Below are positions 1 through 6,448 of a DNA stretch of 7,673 nucleotides, in pieces. Every line of letters begins with the position of its first letter. Position 1 is the stretch's first letter. Source of the stretch: Verrucomicrobiales bacterium (GTDB lineage: Bacteria > Verrucomicrobiota > Verrucomicrobiia > Limisphaerales > SXQI01); assembly GCA_028293365.1 (NCBI GenBank), contig JAQGOX010000820.1, positions 1 through 7,673 on the forward strand. The letters are read 5' to 3'. Made by a program: the position numbers and the translations under genes. Below the pieces are notes generated by a model. The model was not told the DNA's origin. It saw only the letters and a list, made by a program, of their open reading frames with translations, and did not search any database.

Positions 1-2758
1 GGAGAGCCATCGGATGCGCTCCGGTGGTTAGGCGCATGCCGTCATAATCGGCTTCGACACGTTCGCTCCGGTCCATTGGCTGCAAAGGTGAGGCCTGATT
101 TTCTTCGAGCACTGAGAACAAGTCATCGGGTCGTTCGTTTTTTTCCACCGTCCAGAGTGCGGTTCGGCGATGATCGGAGAGTCGATTCAGCGCGCCTATT
201 TGGGCGAGCGTGCGCAACTCCTCTTTATTAAATGGCGTGCGTCGTTTGAAGTCCGATGCCGACTCGAAGGGGCGTTGCGTGCGCTGCGTGAGCATGGCAT
301 CGCCATGCTCGTGCCGAAGGCCCTGCACAACACACAGGCCCAGACGAATGGAATCGTCGGCGCCGATGGTGCAGAGCCAGTCGGATTCAATAACGCAGAC
401 CGGCCGGAATTTTACACCGTGCCGTTTCGCATCCTTGATGATCGTCGCCGGAGAGTAAAAGCCCATCGGTTGGTTGTTCAATAATCCGGTATAGAACTCC
501 GGGGCGTAATGACATTTCAGATAGGCGCTGGCGTAAGCGAGGATGGCGAAGCTGATCGCGTGTGATTCGGGGAAGCCATAGAGGGCGAAGGAACCGATGG
601 CTTTGACGATTTCTTCGATCACTTCAGGAGAAACCCCTTTGCGATCCATGGCGAGGCGCATTTTCTTTTCGACCTTTTGCATTCGTTCCTCGGATCGATG
701 AAAACTGAGGGCACGCCGCAGCTCTTCAGCTTCAGATCCTGAAAAATCGGCCATGACCATGGCTATCTTAAGCATCTGTTCCTGAAATAGGGGAATGCCC
801 AGCGTTCGCTCCAAAACCGGTATCAAACTTTTGTCGTAATAGCGGACTGGTTCTTTTCCGGAGCGCCGCGCCAGATAAGGATGCATTAAGTCGCCTTGAA
901 TCGGACCGGGACGGATGATGGCGACCTCGATGACCACATCGTAAAAGCATTTCGGCTTCATTCGAGGAAGAGTGGCCATCTGCGCGCGGCTCTCGATTTG
1001 GAACACGCCAATCGTGTCCGCTTCGCTCATCATTTTAAAGGTTTTGGCATCGGATTTGTTGATTTGTGCGATATCAACGGGATGGCCGCGCTGGCGGGTT
1101 AATTCAAGCGCGTCCTGCAGGACGGACATCATGCCGAGACCGAGCAAATCTACTTTGATGATGCCCAGATCCTCGCAATCATCCTTGTCCCACTGGGCCA
1201 CCACCCGTCCCGGCATGGATGCATTTTCCAGCGGCATAATGGAATCGAGTTTTCCCTGACAAATGATCATTCCGCCTGAGTGCTGGCCGAGATGGCGGGG
1301 TAAGGCGTAAACGGAACGATAAAGTGATAAAAAGGCGGTCGCGCGTGGATGCTCTATTGGGAGGCCGGCCTGGGCCATTTGCTCGGAGAGATCGAGCGTG
1401 TGCGGAAAATCTCCATGTGCAAACAAATTGGAGAAGCGCTCAATCATATCAAGCGTGAGATTTAGAGCTTTGCCAATTTCACGAGCGGCACTGCGACCGC
1501 GATAGGTGATGACGTTGGCGGTCATCGCGGCGCCATGTTTTCCGTAGCGCCGGTACACTTCCTGGATCACGCGCTCACGACGATCGCCGCTGGGCAAATC
1601 GATATCGATGTCCGGCCAGCTTTTGCGTCCTTCAGAAAGGAAGCGTTCGAATAACAGATTTGCGCCGACGGGATCGACAGCAGTGATTCCGAGACAATAG
1701 CAAACCGCACTGTTTGCCGCACTGCCACGGCCCTGAGCCATGATGTCGTTATCCCGGCAAAATTTAATGATGTCTCCTACAATCAGGAAATAGCCGGCAA
1801 AGCCCAGTTCCTTGATAAGTTGCAATTCGCGTTCGATCTGACTTTTGACCTCGGGAGATATCACTTTGTAGCGATCCTTCGCTCCCGCTTGAACCTGCTC
1901 TCGCAAACATCGGTTCATCGACTCCCCTTCTTTCGTGGCGTAGGCAGGAAATTCGTAGCCGAGATTCTCCAGTGAGAATTGCAGCCGCTCGGCGAGGCGA
2001 GTGGTGTTTGTGATTGCCTGCGGAAGATCGTGAAAAAGCTTCTCCATCTGTGCCGCGGTCTTCAAGTAGCGCTCGCTGTTTTGCTCCAGCAAAGTTCCGG
2101 CCGCATCGAAATTCGTGTGATTGCGGATGCATGTGAATAGATCGAGGACCTGTCGTCCGCCGGGTCTGGCGTAATGCACTCCATTGGTTGCCAGCAATGG
2201 AAGATGAAATCTCTCCGCCAGTTCCTTCAAGGCACGGACGCTGCGTTCTTCGCCGCGAACATGGTGCCGCTGGACTTCAACGAACAGGTGATTCGGGCCG
2301 AAGATTTTCAGGAGTTTCTGGAGAAGCGCTGCGGCATGATCGGCGGAGCGCGTTTGTTGCATTGCGCGCAAAAGTGGTCCATCAACATCGCCCGTCAGCG
2401 CGACCAGTCCTTCCGTAAACTCGGGGAGTTCCTCCCAGCGGATCGCGGCATATCCTTTCTCGCTTCGGAGATGCGCGCGCGTTAAGAGGCGGCAAAGATT
2501 TTGATAACCGACACGCGATTCAACCAGCACGGGAAGAGCCGAACTATCCTCCATGGTTAATTCAGCACCTATGATTGGTCGGAATCCGGTCTCTTTCGCT
2601 TTGGCGAAAAAGCGAGGAGCTCCATAGACACCATCCCGGTCGCAAACGGCCATGGCGGGAAGATCCAATTGCGCGGCGGTTTCACCCAAATGTTCCGGCA
2701 AGGAACCTCCACGAAGGAAACTGAATGCACTTCGGCTATGGAGCTCAATGTAACTCAC
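1..2758 (-). CDS. dnaE2: Error-prone DNA polymerase III alpha subunit DnaE2/ImuC (3' end of gene outside window)
   Basis: C-family polymerase that performs error-prone translesion synthesis during the SOS response together with ImuB. It reads as 919 uninterrupted codons from a GTG start. The family is usually about 1,050 residues, so roughly 130 C-terminal residues, including the OB-fold region, lie beyond the window. Visible landmarks are an N-terminal PHP-like domain (E5-L6-H7, then FSFLRGGS at 12-19, typical of DnaE2), the palm motif QGRGSAANSAVCY (342-354), the catalytic PDIDID (382-387), the third catalytic Asp in KVDLLGLG (D537), GFPESHA (728-734), and a helix-hairpin-helix region around 800-870 (GLCVVQGLR). 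The GTG start is chosen because GAGGA lies 3 bases upstream (2762-2766) and because the protein then begins SYIELHSRSAFSF, as relatives do. It starts 12 bp after the imuB stop, so the two are one operon. Identity is near certain; the SOS role follows from family knowledge. Confidence 0.95.
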   Translation of the reverse strand, partial: MSYIELHSRSAFSFLRGGSLPEHLGETAAQLDLPAMAVCDRDGVYGAPRFFAKAKETGFRPIIGAELTMEDSSALPVLVESRVGYQNLCRLLTRAHLRSEKGYAAIRWEELPEFTEGLVALTGDVDGPLLRAMQQTRSADHAAALLQKLLKIFGPNHLFVEVQRHHVRGEERSVRALKELAERFHLPLLATNGVHYARPGGRQVLDLFTCIRNHTNFDAAGTLLEQNSERYLKTAAQMEKLFHDLPQAITNTTRLAERLQFSLENLGYEFPAYATKEGESMNRCLREQVQAGAKDRYKVISPEVKSQIERELQLIKELGFAGYFLIVGDIIKFCRDNDIMAQGRGSAANSAVCYCLGITAVDPVGANLLFERFLSEGRKSWPDIDIDLPSGDRRERVIQEVYRRYGKHGAAMTANVITYRGRSAAREIGKALNLTLDMIERFSNLFAHGDFPHTLDLSEQMAQAGLPIEHPRATAFLSLYRSVYALPRHLGQHSGGMIICQGKLDSIMPLENASMPGRVVAQWDKDDCEDLGIIKVDLLGLGMMSVLQDALELTRQRGHPVDIAQINKSDAKTFKMMSEADTIGVFQIESRAQMATLPRMKPKCFYDVVIEVAIIRPGPIQGDLMHPYLARRSGKEPVRYYDKSLIPVLERTLGIPLFQEQMLKIAMVMADFSGSEAEELRRALSFHRSEERMQKVEKKMRLAMDRKGVSPEVIEEIVKAIGSFALYGFPESHAISFAILAYASAYLKCHYAPEFYTGLLNNQPMGFYSPATIIKDAKRHGVKFRPVCVIESDWLCTIGADDSIRLGLCVVQGLRHEHGDAMLTQRTQRPFESASDFKRRTPFNKEELRTLAQIGALNRLSDHRRTALWTVEKNERPDDLFSVLEENQASPLQPMDRSERVEADYDGMRLTTGAHPMAL

Positions 2759-2761
2759 AGT

Positions 2762-2766
2762 TCCTC
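2762..2766 (-). promoter_or_regulatory. Ribosome binding site of dnaE2
   Basis: GAGGA on the minus strand, in the 12-bp gap between the imuB TAG stop (2771-2773) and the dnaE2 GTG (2756-2758). It supports the GTG start and translation from the shared imuB-dnaE2 message. It is one of few clear Shine-Dalgarno sequences in the window; imuB and hepT have none. Confidence 0.65.
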
Positions 2767-2770
2767 AAAT

Positions 2771-4288
2771 CTAATCGAACAAACCTTCCAAAAACCATTT
2801 TGTTCCGTCCTGATAAATGCGACAGAGACGTCCAGCGACGGTTTCGATATCCCATTCTTCACGAACCCATGGCTTTTCCCACCATTGACCTGAGACGCGC
2901 CATGGTCCGACAGCATGCGCGATCCGGCCGCGTACTTTGGTTGAGCTAAGATAAACGGGACGGTCCCTTTCCATCTGGACTTCAGCGGGCAATGGAGGAC
3001 GGAAACGGCGCAGGGCCATTCCATGCTTTAGAGCCAATGCCTCGCACGGCTCCTCGGTCGTAGCGCGCCTGCGGCGCTTCCTCGTAAGTTCCTCTTCCAA
3101 ATCCTTAAACTTTACCGGCTCCATTTTGAAATCGTCAGGTCGATGCGAATCCTGCACGACCGGAGTGCCCACTCGATCCGTCCCGAGTAACGCGTGCAAT
3201 CGGGCAACGGTTTCAAAAAAATGATTTGGATCGCGTAATGAGGTTTCGAACAGGGCGAACTGATGGTTTTCGGTTCGCGATGGGATTGCCTCGAGGCTTA
3301 ACGCGGTGATCGGGGAGGGAGTGGTGAAATTCTCCAGATGGGTGAAGACCATGCGGAAGAGTATTTCTATGTTTCGCGTCGGAGACGGCACTTTAAAGAC
3401 CCGTTCGCAGGTGGCAGCGGAAGCCATCGTGAGAGTGAGCTTTAACTCCCCTGCCACCAGATAAACGGCTTCGAGCCGGAGGGAAAGTTGTTCTATGAAT
3501 CGGCGCAGGATAAAGAGGAGTGGCTCCAGTGTTTCGATCTCATTTGGAAATTCCAGTGCCTCTATAAACACTTCCGGCGCCAACGCCATGGTCAAGGGAC
3601 GGATTTCGTCGGCGGAGGCGCGCTTGAAGAGGAGCAATGCTTCAGCGCCGAGTCGTTCCGCGACACCTTCTTTTCCCAATGCCACGAGTTGACCGACCGT
3701 GTGGATGCCCCAGCGCTTCAGGATTCCGCTGACTGCGGGCGAAGGGTCGAGACTTTCAATGGGAAGATCTGAAGTGAACGCTTCGGGATTTTCGACCAAG
3801 AGGAAAGGGTCGGCGAATCGGGCCGCGAGCAACGCCAGGCCCGGCGTGGCGGCAACACCGACTTGCGCGCGCAAATGAACTCCTGAGGCGAACTCAATGA
3901 TCTTACGACTCCAGGCCTCAAACCCGCCGGATGGGTCGGCTGTTTTTTTTGCGATAGGTTGTCCGCGCAGATCCAATGTACAAATGCCGGGTTGGGTTGC
4001 CTCGACGAAAGGAGAAAAGCAGAAAGCAGCCTGCAAGATTGCTTGTTGAGCAGAGCTTTCAGCTTGAGATGAACGCGCTTGCACTACGATCTGCGGACAA
4101 CGGGCCATCGCCTGGGTAGAGGTCATTCCTATATTCACACCAGCAGATCGCGCAGAACAGGTCATTTCGATTATGGGGGCATTGGCGGTTGCTTCTGAAA
4201 GCAGCGCCGCAGCGCTATCGCGTAATTCAGGCTGGTGCCTCAACACTGCCTGAAGGAAGAAATCTGGTATTAAAATAACCGCAAACAT
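2771..4288 (-). CDS. imuB: ImuB, catalytically inactive Y-family polymerase-like SOS mutasome protein
   Basis: ImuB is the adaptor that brings DnaE2 to the sliding clamp during SOS mutagenesis. The 505-residue product has the Y-family fold signature at its start (MFAVILIPDFFLQAVL) and lacks the catalytic acids. The first Asp aligns with I7, and the 'SIDE' acids align with G101 and I102 in VEATQPGICTLDLRG (95-109). Such loss is typical of ImuB and separates it from DinB/UmuC. A helix-hairpin-helix-like segment is around 185-215 (GILKRWGIHTVGQLVALG) and a little-finger-like region around 230-335. A clamp-binding-like QFALF lies at 343-347, followed by the family-typical ARLHALLGTDRVGTP (362-376). 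The ImuB C-terminal block GPWRVSGQWW...WFLEGLF is at 461-504. The ATG at 4288 gives the expected N-terminus but has no clear Shine-Dalgarno. It is the first gene of the operon, downstream of a putative LexA box. Confidence 0.94.
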   Translation of the reverse strand: MFAVILIPDFFLQAVLRHQPELRDSAAALLSEATANAPIIEMTCSARSAGVNIGMTSTQAMARCPQIVVQARSSQAESSAQQAILQAAFCFSPFVEATQPGICTLDLRGQPIAKKTADPSGGFEAWSRKIIEFASGVHLRAQVGVAATPGLALLAARFADPFLLVENPEAFTSDLPIESLDPSPAVSGILKRWGIHTVGQLVALGKEGVAERLGAEALLLFKRASADEIRPLTMALAPEVFIEALEFPNEIETLEPLLFILRRFIEQLSLRLEAVYLVAGELKLTLTMASAATCERVFKVPSPTRNIEILFRMVFTHLENFTTPSPITALSLEAIPSRTENHQFALFETSLRDPNHFFETVARLHALLGTDRVGTPVVQDSHRPDDFKMEPVKFKDLEEELTRKRRRRATTEEPCEALALKHGMALRRFRPPLPAEVQMERDRPVYLSSTKVRGRIAHAVGPWRVSGQWWEKPWVREEWDIETVAGRLCRIYQDGTKWFLEGLFD

Positions 4289-4308
4289 TCGAGTCGCTGG
4301 ATTTGAAC

Positions 4309-4322
4309 TGTTCTGCAGAATA
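4309..4322. promoter_or_regulatory. Putative LexA (SOS) box upstream of imuB
   Basis: TGTTC-TGCA-GAATA on the plus strand (TATTC-TGCA-GAACA on the minus strand). It matches 9 of 10 fixed positions of the TGTTC-N4-GAACA motif that I recall being reported for Verrucomicrobia LexA. The core TTCTGCAGAA (4311-4320) is a perfect palindrome. It ends 20 bp before the imuB ATG. The minus-strand TATTCT inside it could be a -10 element, with a weak TTCCCA 16 bp upstream as -35, so a bound repressor would block the promoter. The motif and position are visible in the sequence; LexA binding is inferred. Confidence 0.55.
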
Positions 4323-4384
4323 CCAGACTTCTGAAGGTTGGGAAGGAAGGTGAATGGGATGCGGTCCAGTGAAACTGGGTTAAA

Positions 4385-4720
4385 TTAAACTGTAACCCGA
4401 GCAGGGCCGGCAAGGTCAGTCTCGCGATAAACAACAATTCCGACCCGTTCAATGTGTTCGCGCAAAGCTCTATGCGTAATGTAATCGAGAGACTGTACCT
4501 CAAACCGATAAGGCAAGGGCAGTTCGTCGAGTTCAGCCGCTATGGCCTCAGCGCGAATTGGGTCCACCCTGCCGGAGACGGCGAGGTCCACATCCGAATG
4601 AACTGAGTGGGTTCCCTTGGCTCGCGAGCCGAATAGAATCGCCGAATTGATTTCGGAATGACGGCGGAAGACATCTTGAATCAACTCAAGTTCCTGGGAC
4701 GACAAAGGGGGCACTTTCAT
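4385..4720 (-). CDS. mntA: MntA-type minimal nucleotidyltransferase, antitoxin of a HEPN/MNT type VII toxin-antitoxin pair
   Basis: Small DNA polymerase beta-like nucleotidyltransferase, 111 residues. In the characterised HepT/MntA system the MntA enzyme neutralises the HEPN toxin by transferring AMP units from ATP to a tyrosine of the toxin. The signature GS-x10-DxD is exact: G31-S32 in LFGSRAKG, then D43-V44-D45 in SDVDLAV. The third acidic position, usually Asp in an 'LPYxxD' context, appears as E74 in LPYRFEV (69-75), a conservative change. The ATG overlaps the hepT TGA by ATGA, showing translational coupling with the toxin gene made first. The stop lies 96 bp before imuB on the same strand, so read-through into imuB is possible. 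Family identity is very likely; antitoxin activity is inferred from the pairing. Confidence 0.9.
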   Translation of the reverse strand: MKVPPLSSQELELIQDVFRRHSEINSAILFGSRAKGTHSVHSDVDLAVSGRVDPIRAEAIAAELDELPLPYRFEVQSLDYITHRALREHIERVGIVVYRETDLAGPARVTV

Positions 4721-5136
4721 TTTTTGCTCTCCAGGTGAAAAAAATCGTGGAGAGCTTCCATCGCGGGTAAATACCGGGCAGCTATTGCTTCAACAGCTTT
4801 TTCAAAACTCGTGCAGTTATAAGTGTGAGAAAGCAGATTGCGATGATCGAGCATATCGATCCAGACCTGGCCGTCCGCGATAAGCTTTGCGGCGAATGCA
4901 TCTTTCAAAACCTGACGAGGCGTGAGGGTCGGGAACACGATACCGTTTAATTCGAGGTAATCCTTGACGGTTTTCCACGCGAGCTCGAAAGAATACTCAA
5001 AGCGTTGAACAACGCCCTCTTTCTCCAACTGATTCAATGCGGAAGGTCCTTTCTCCAATGCGCTTCGAAGCAGGACAAAAGCACGGTCGAAGTTTTGGAA
5101 TCGTTGTTTCCAGCGGACGTCCGGATTGGAATTCAT
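4717..5136 (-). CDS. hepT: HepT-like HEPN protein (HI0074 family), toxin of a HEPN/MNT type VII pair
   Basis: All-helical HEPN protein of 139 residues in the 'nucleotidyltransferase substrate-binding' (HI0074) family. Characterised members are RNases whose active site is the Rx4-6H motif. Here it is R99-NLLS-H104-T-Y106, a complete Rx4HxY in which the Tyr is the residue AMPylated by MntA in the studied system. Other family marks are the start VRWKQRFQNFDRAF (7-20) and RFEYSFELAWKTVKDYL (45-61). All key residues are present, so the toxin looks intact. The ATG at 5136 fits family N-termini; no Shine-Dalgarno is visible upstream. It overlaps mntA by four bases (ATGA). The upstream intergenic region is AT-rich on its proximal side, but no clear -35/-10 pair could be assigned. 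Toxicity is inferred from family and context. Confidence 0.9.
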   Translation of the reverse strand: MNSNPDVRWKQRFQNFDRAFVLLRSALEKGPSALNQLEKEGVVQRFEYSFELAWKTVKDYLELNGIVFPTLTPRQVLKDAFAAKLIADGQVWIDMLDHRNLLSHTYNCTSFEKAVEAIAARYLPAMEALHDFFHLESKK

Positions 5137-5348
5137 TGGGTAAGTTTAAGCCTTTGGGATTTCTTGTGTTGCAGGTTCAATTTTAATCTATTCAGATTTC
5201 CGTTTTATCTGCGTGTCTTCGTGATTGCCTTTTCCCGCGCTATCGACCAAGGCATTTGGCGGCAATAACGTAGCTCTTCCACTAATAACCTATCGAATAT
5301 TCCTGAGATGACTAGAAGAAAGACCTTGGCACCGGGCGAAGGAACAGA

Positions 5349-5387
5349 CTGATCAGACGGCGGGATAAACTGCCGCAGTCTGATCAG
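5349..5387. repeat. Imperfect inverted repeat, 15-bp arms with a 9-bp loop
   Basis: Left arm CTGATCAGACGGCGG (5349-5363) and right arm CCGCAGTCTGATCAG (5373-5387) pair at 14 of 15 positions around the loop GATAAACTG. Each arm also carries the self-complementary octamer CTGATCAG, so the element can be read as one large hairpin or as two palindromic sites 32 bp apart. No T-run follows on either strand, so it is not a typical intrinsic terminator. It could be a REP-like dispersed repeat, a small non-autonomous mobile element, or an operator. Only one copy is in the window. Confidence 0.75.
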
Positions 5388-5457
5388 AGGTGTCCAAAAG
5401 GGGTTTTGAAACTAAACAATTTCAACGGGTGCAAGGGAAAACTCTCGTTTTTCGTTT

Positions 5458-5478
5458 AGAATCATCCATTCTGATTCT
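5458..5478. repeat. Short inverted repeat AGAATCA-N7-TGATTCT
   Basis: Perfect 7-bp arms (5458-5464 and 5472-5478) around TCCATTC, directly before an AT-rich stretch. It lies 109 bp upstream of the chosen ankyrin start and could be an operator or a weak RNA hairpin. The dyad is visible in the sequence; any role is a guess. Confidence 0.35.
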
Positions 5479-5586
5479 TAAATATTACGACGCATTGGCA
5501 ATTCCGATGAACACAGGGTCGTGCGTCAACTCAGCCATAGAATCGTTCGTAAATTCATGCGACGACAAACTCACATACCAACCTCA

Positions 5587-6261
5587 ATGAATGCAATTCT
5601 CAAAGCCGTAGTGGATGACGATCGTCCGGAGGTTAAGAAACTTTTAAAGGCGGATCCGGGCATCGCAACGGCCGTGGTCACTGAGCCGCGATTATACGAT
5701 TTCAAAATCTTTCACTGGTTGTACGTCGGCGATACCGCCCTCCATCTGGCTGCTGCTAGTTATCGGGTCGAAATTGTTCAACTATTGCTTGCGGCCGGGG
5801 CGGACCCAAACGCCACAATGAATCATCGCCGAAGCGGGCCGTTGCACTATGCAGCCGATGGTTATGTAAACGGTCCGGTTTGGAATGCCGGACGGCAAGT
5901 GAAGACAATTCAATGCCTGCTCGATGCCGGCGCGGAAATCAATGCCGGGGATAAAAACGGCGCCACGCCATTGCATCGCGCCGTCCGAACGCGATGTGCC
6001 GCGACCGTAAAGTATCTACTCGAACGGGGCGCTGATGCAACTCTTGCCAATAAACCGGGATCTACACCGTTTCATCTGGCGGTGCAAAATACCGGCCGTG
6101 GTGGAAGTGGCGCAGAGGCAGCCATAGCCGGGCAGAGAGAGATCATTGAAGCATTTCTGGCTCGCGGACTAAATCCAGCGCTGAAAGGGTTTAATGGCAA
6201 GTCGGTACGCGATTGTGCCAGCAGTGAATGGATACGAAGTCTACTTTCTGAAAAAGGCTGA
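5587..6261 (+). CDS. Ankyrin-repeat protein
   Basis: Predicted cytoplasmic protein-binding scaffold of 224 residues with no signal peptide or membrane segment. Repeats, numbered from the ATG at 5587, are: a degenerate N-terminal cap (about 2-30, AILKAVVDDDRPEVKKLLKADP); a clear repeat at 47-75 (GDTALHLAAAS...LLLAAGADPNA); one at 82-120 lengthened by an insertion (GPLHYAADGY...CLLDAGAEINA); a clear one at 124-153 (GATPLHRAV...YLLERGADATL); one at 157-198 with a Gly-rich insertion (NTGRGGSGAEAA) before EIIEAFLARG; and a C-terminal cap at 201-221. The ATG at 5587 is preferred because the N-terminal cap starts there. In-frame starts at 5521 (GTG, weak AGGG upstream) and 5557 (ATG) would add an Arg-rich 22- or 10-residue extension of doubtful coding character. 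No start has a strong Shine-Dalgarno. The partner is unknown. The sigma gene follows on the same strand after 187 bp. Confidence 0.87.
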   Translation: MNAILKAVVDDDRPEVKKLLKADPGIATAVVTEPRLYDFKIFHWLYVGDTALHLAAASYRVEIVQLLLAAGADPNATMNHRRSGPLHYAADGYVNGPVWNAGRQVKTIQCLLDAGAEINAGDKNGATPLHRAVRTRCAATVKYLLERGADATLANKPGSTPFHLAVQNTGRGGSGAEAAIAGQREIIEAFLARGLNPALKGFNGKSVRDCASSEWIRSLLSEKG

Positions 6262-6400
6262 AGTCTAAAGCGAGCGCATACTGAAGCGAATGCGCGCCTG
6301 CTGGAAATTTCAAACGATCCTGTATTTGCCAGTTCGTGGAGTCTTGGATGCAAATTGCCAATCCGCGGACGAATAACGCGGCCAGAGAAAAGAATTATTG

Positions 6401-6439
6401 TCCCTTTCCACCAAGTTTCGACATGAAGCTGTGAAGGGA
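6401..6439 (+). promoter_or_regulatory. Possible hairpin sequestering the ribosome binding site of the sigma gene
   Basis: The Shine-Dalgarno AAGGGA (6434-6439) sits 9 bases before the sigma-factor ATG at 6449. Upstream TCCCTT (6401-6406) is its exact complement. Between them AGTTTC (6414-6419) and GAAGCT (6425-6430) can form a 6-bp stem, one pair being G-U, around GACAT. The stacked structure would hide the ribosome binding site. Complementarity is visible; control by folding is inferred and could be chance. Confidence 0.35.
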
Positions 6440-6448
6440 ACGAATGAG

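Larger units (their letters stand above)
5137..5586. other. Divergent intergenic region between hepT and the ankyrin gene
   Basis: This 450-bp gap separates two divergently transcribed units and must hold both promoters, but I cannot assign either with confidence. It contains a CACGAAGACACGCAG-type motif (minus strand, 5209-5223), a long imperfect inverted repeat (5349-5387), a short TTGAAA-N8-TTTCAA dyad (5406-5425) and an AGAATCA/TGATTCT hairpin (5458-5478). The hairpin is followed by AT-rich TTAAATATT, which could be a -10 region for the ankyrin gene. No convincing coding sequence is seen. A 66-codon open frame at 5390-5590 has no recognisable motifs. Confidence 0.6.

Noticed and set aside
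1764..2485. Open frames on both strands inside dnaE2 (minus 1764-2132, plus 2174-2485)
   Set aside because: They overlap the continuous, motif-rich dnaE2 frame and show no protein features of their own.
4305..4313. GAACTGTTC, considered as a Firmicutes/Actinobacteria-type SOS box
   Set aside because: That motif needs a 4-base spacer between GAAC and GTTC; here there is one base. The overlapping TGTTC-N4-GAATA fits better.
4366..4378. Perfect CCAGT-TTC-ACTGG hairpin (minus strand) after mntA, considered as a terminator
   Set aside because: The stem is only 5 bp and no T-run follows on the minus strand; too weak to call an intrinsic terminator.
4270..4503. Minus-strand 77-codon frame spanning the mntA-imuB gap
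   Set aside because: It overlaps mntA and the imuB start in another frame and covers the likely imuB promoter; no relation to ImuA.
5137..5586. Possible CRISPR or tandem repeat in the intergenic region
   Set aside because: Only single inverted repeats are present; there are no regularly spaced direct repeats.
6274..6295. GCGCAT-N10-ATGCGC dyad after the ankyrin gene, considered as a terminator
   Set aside because: Short stem, long loop and no following T-run.
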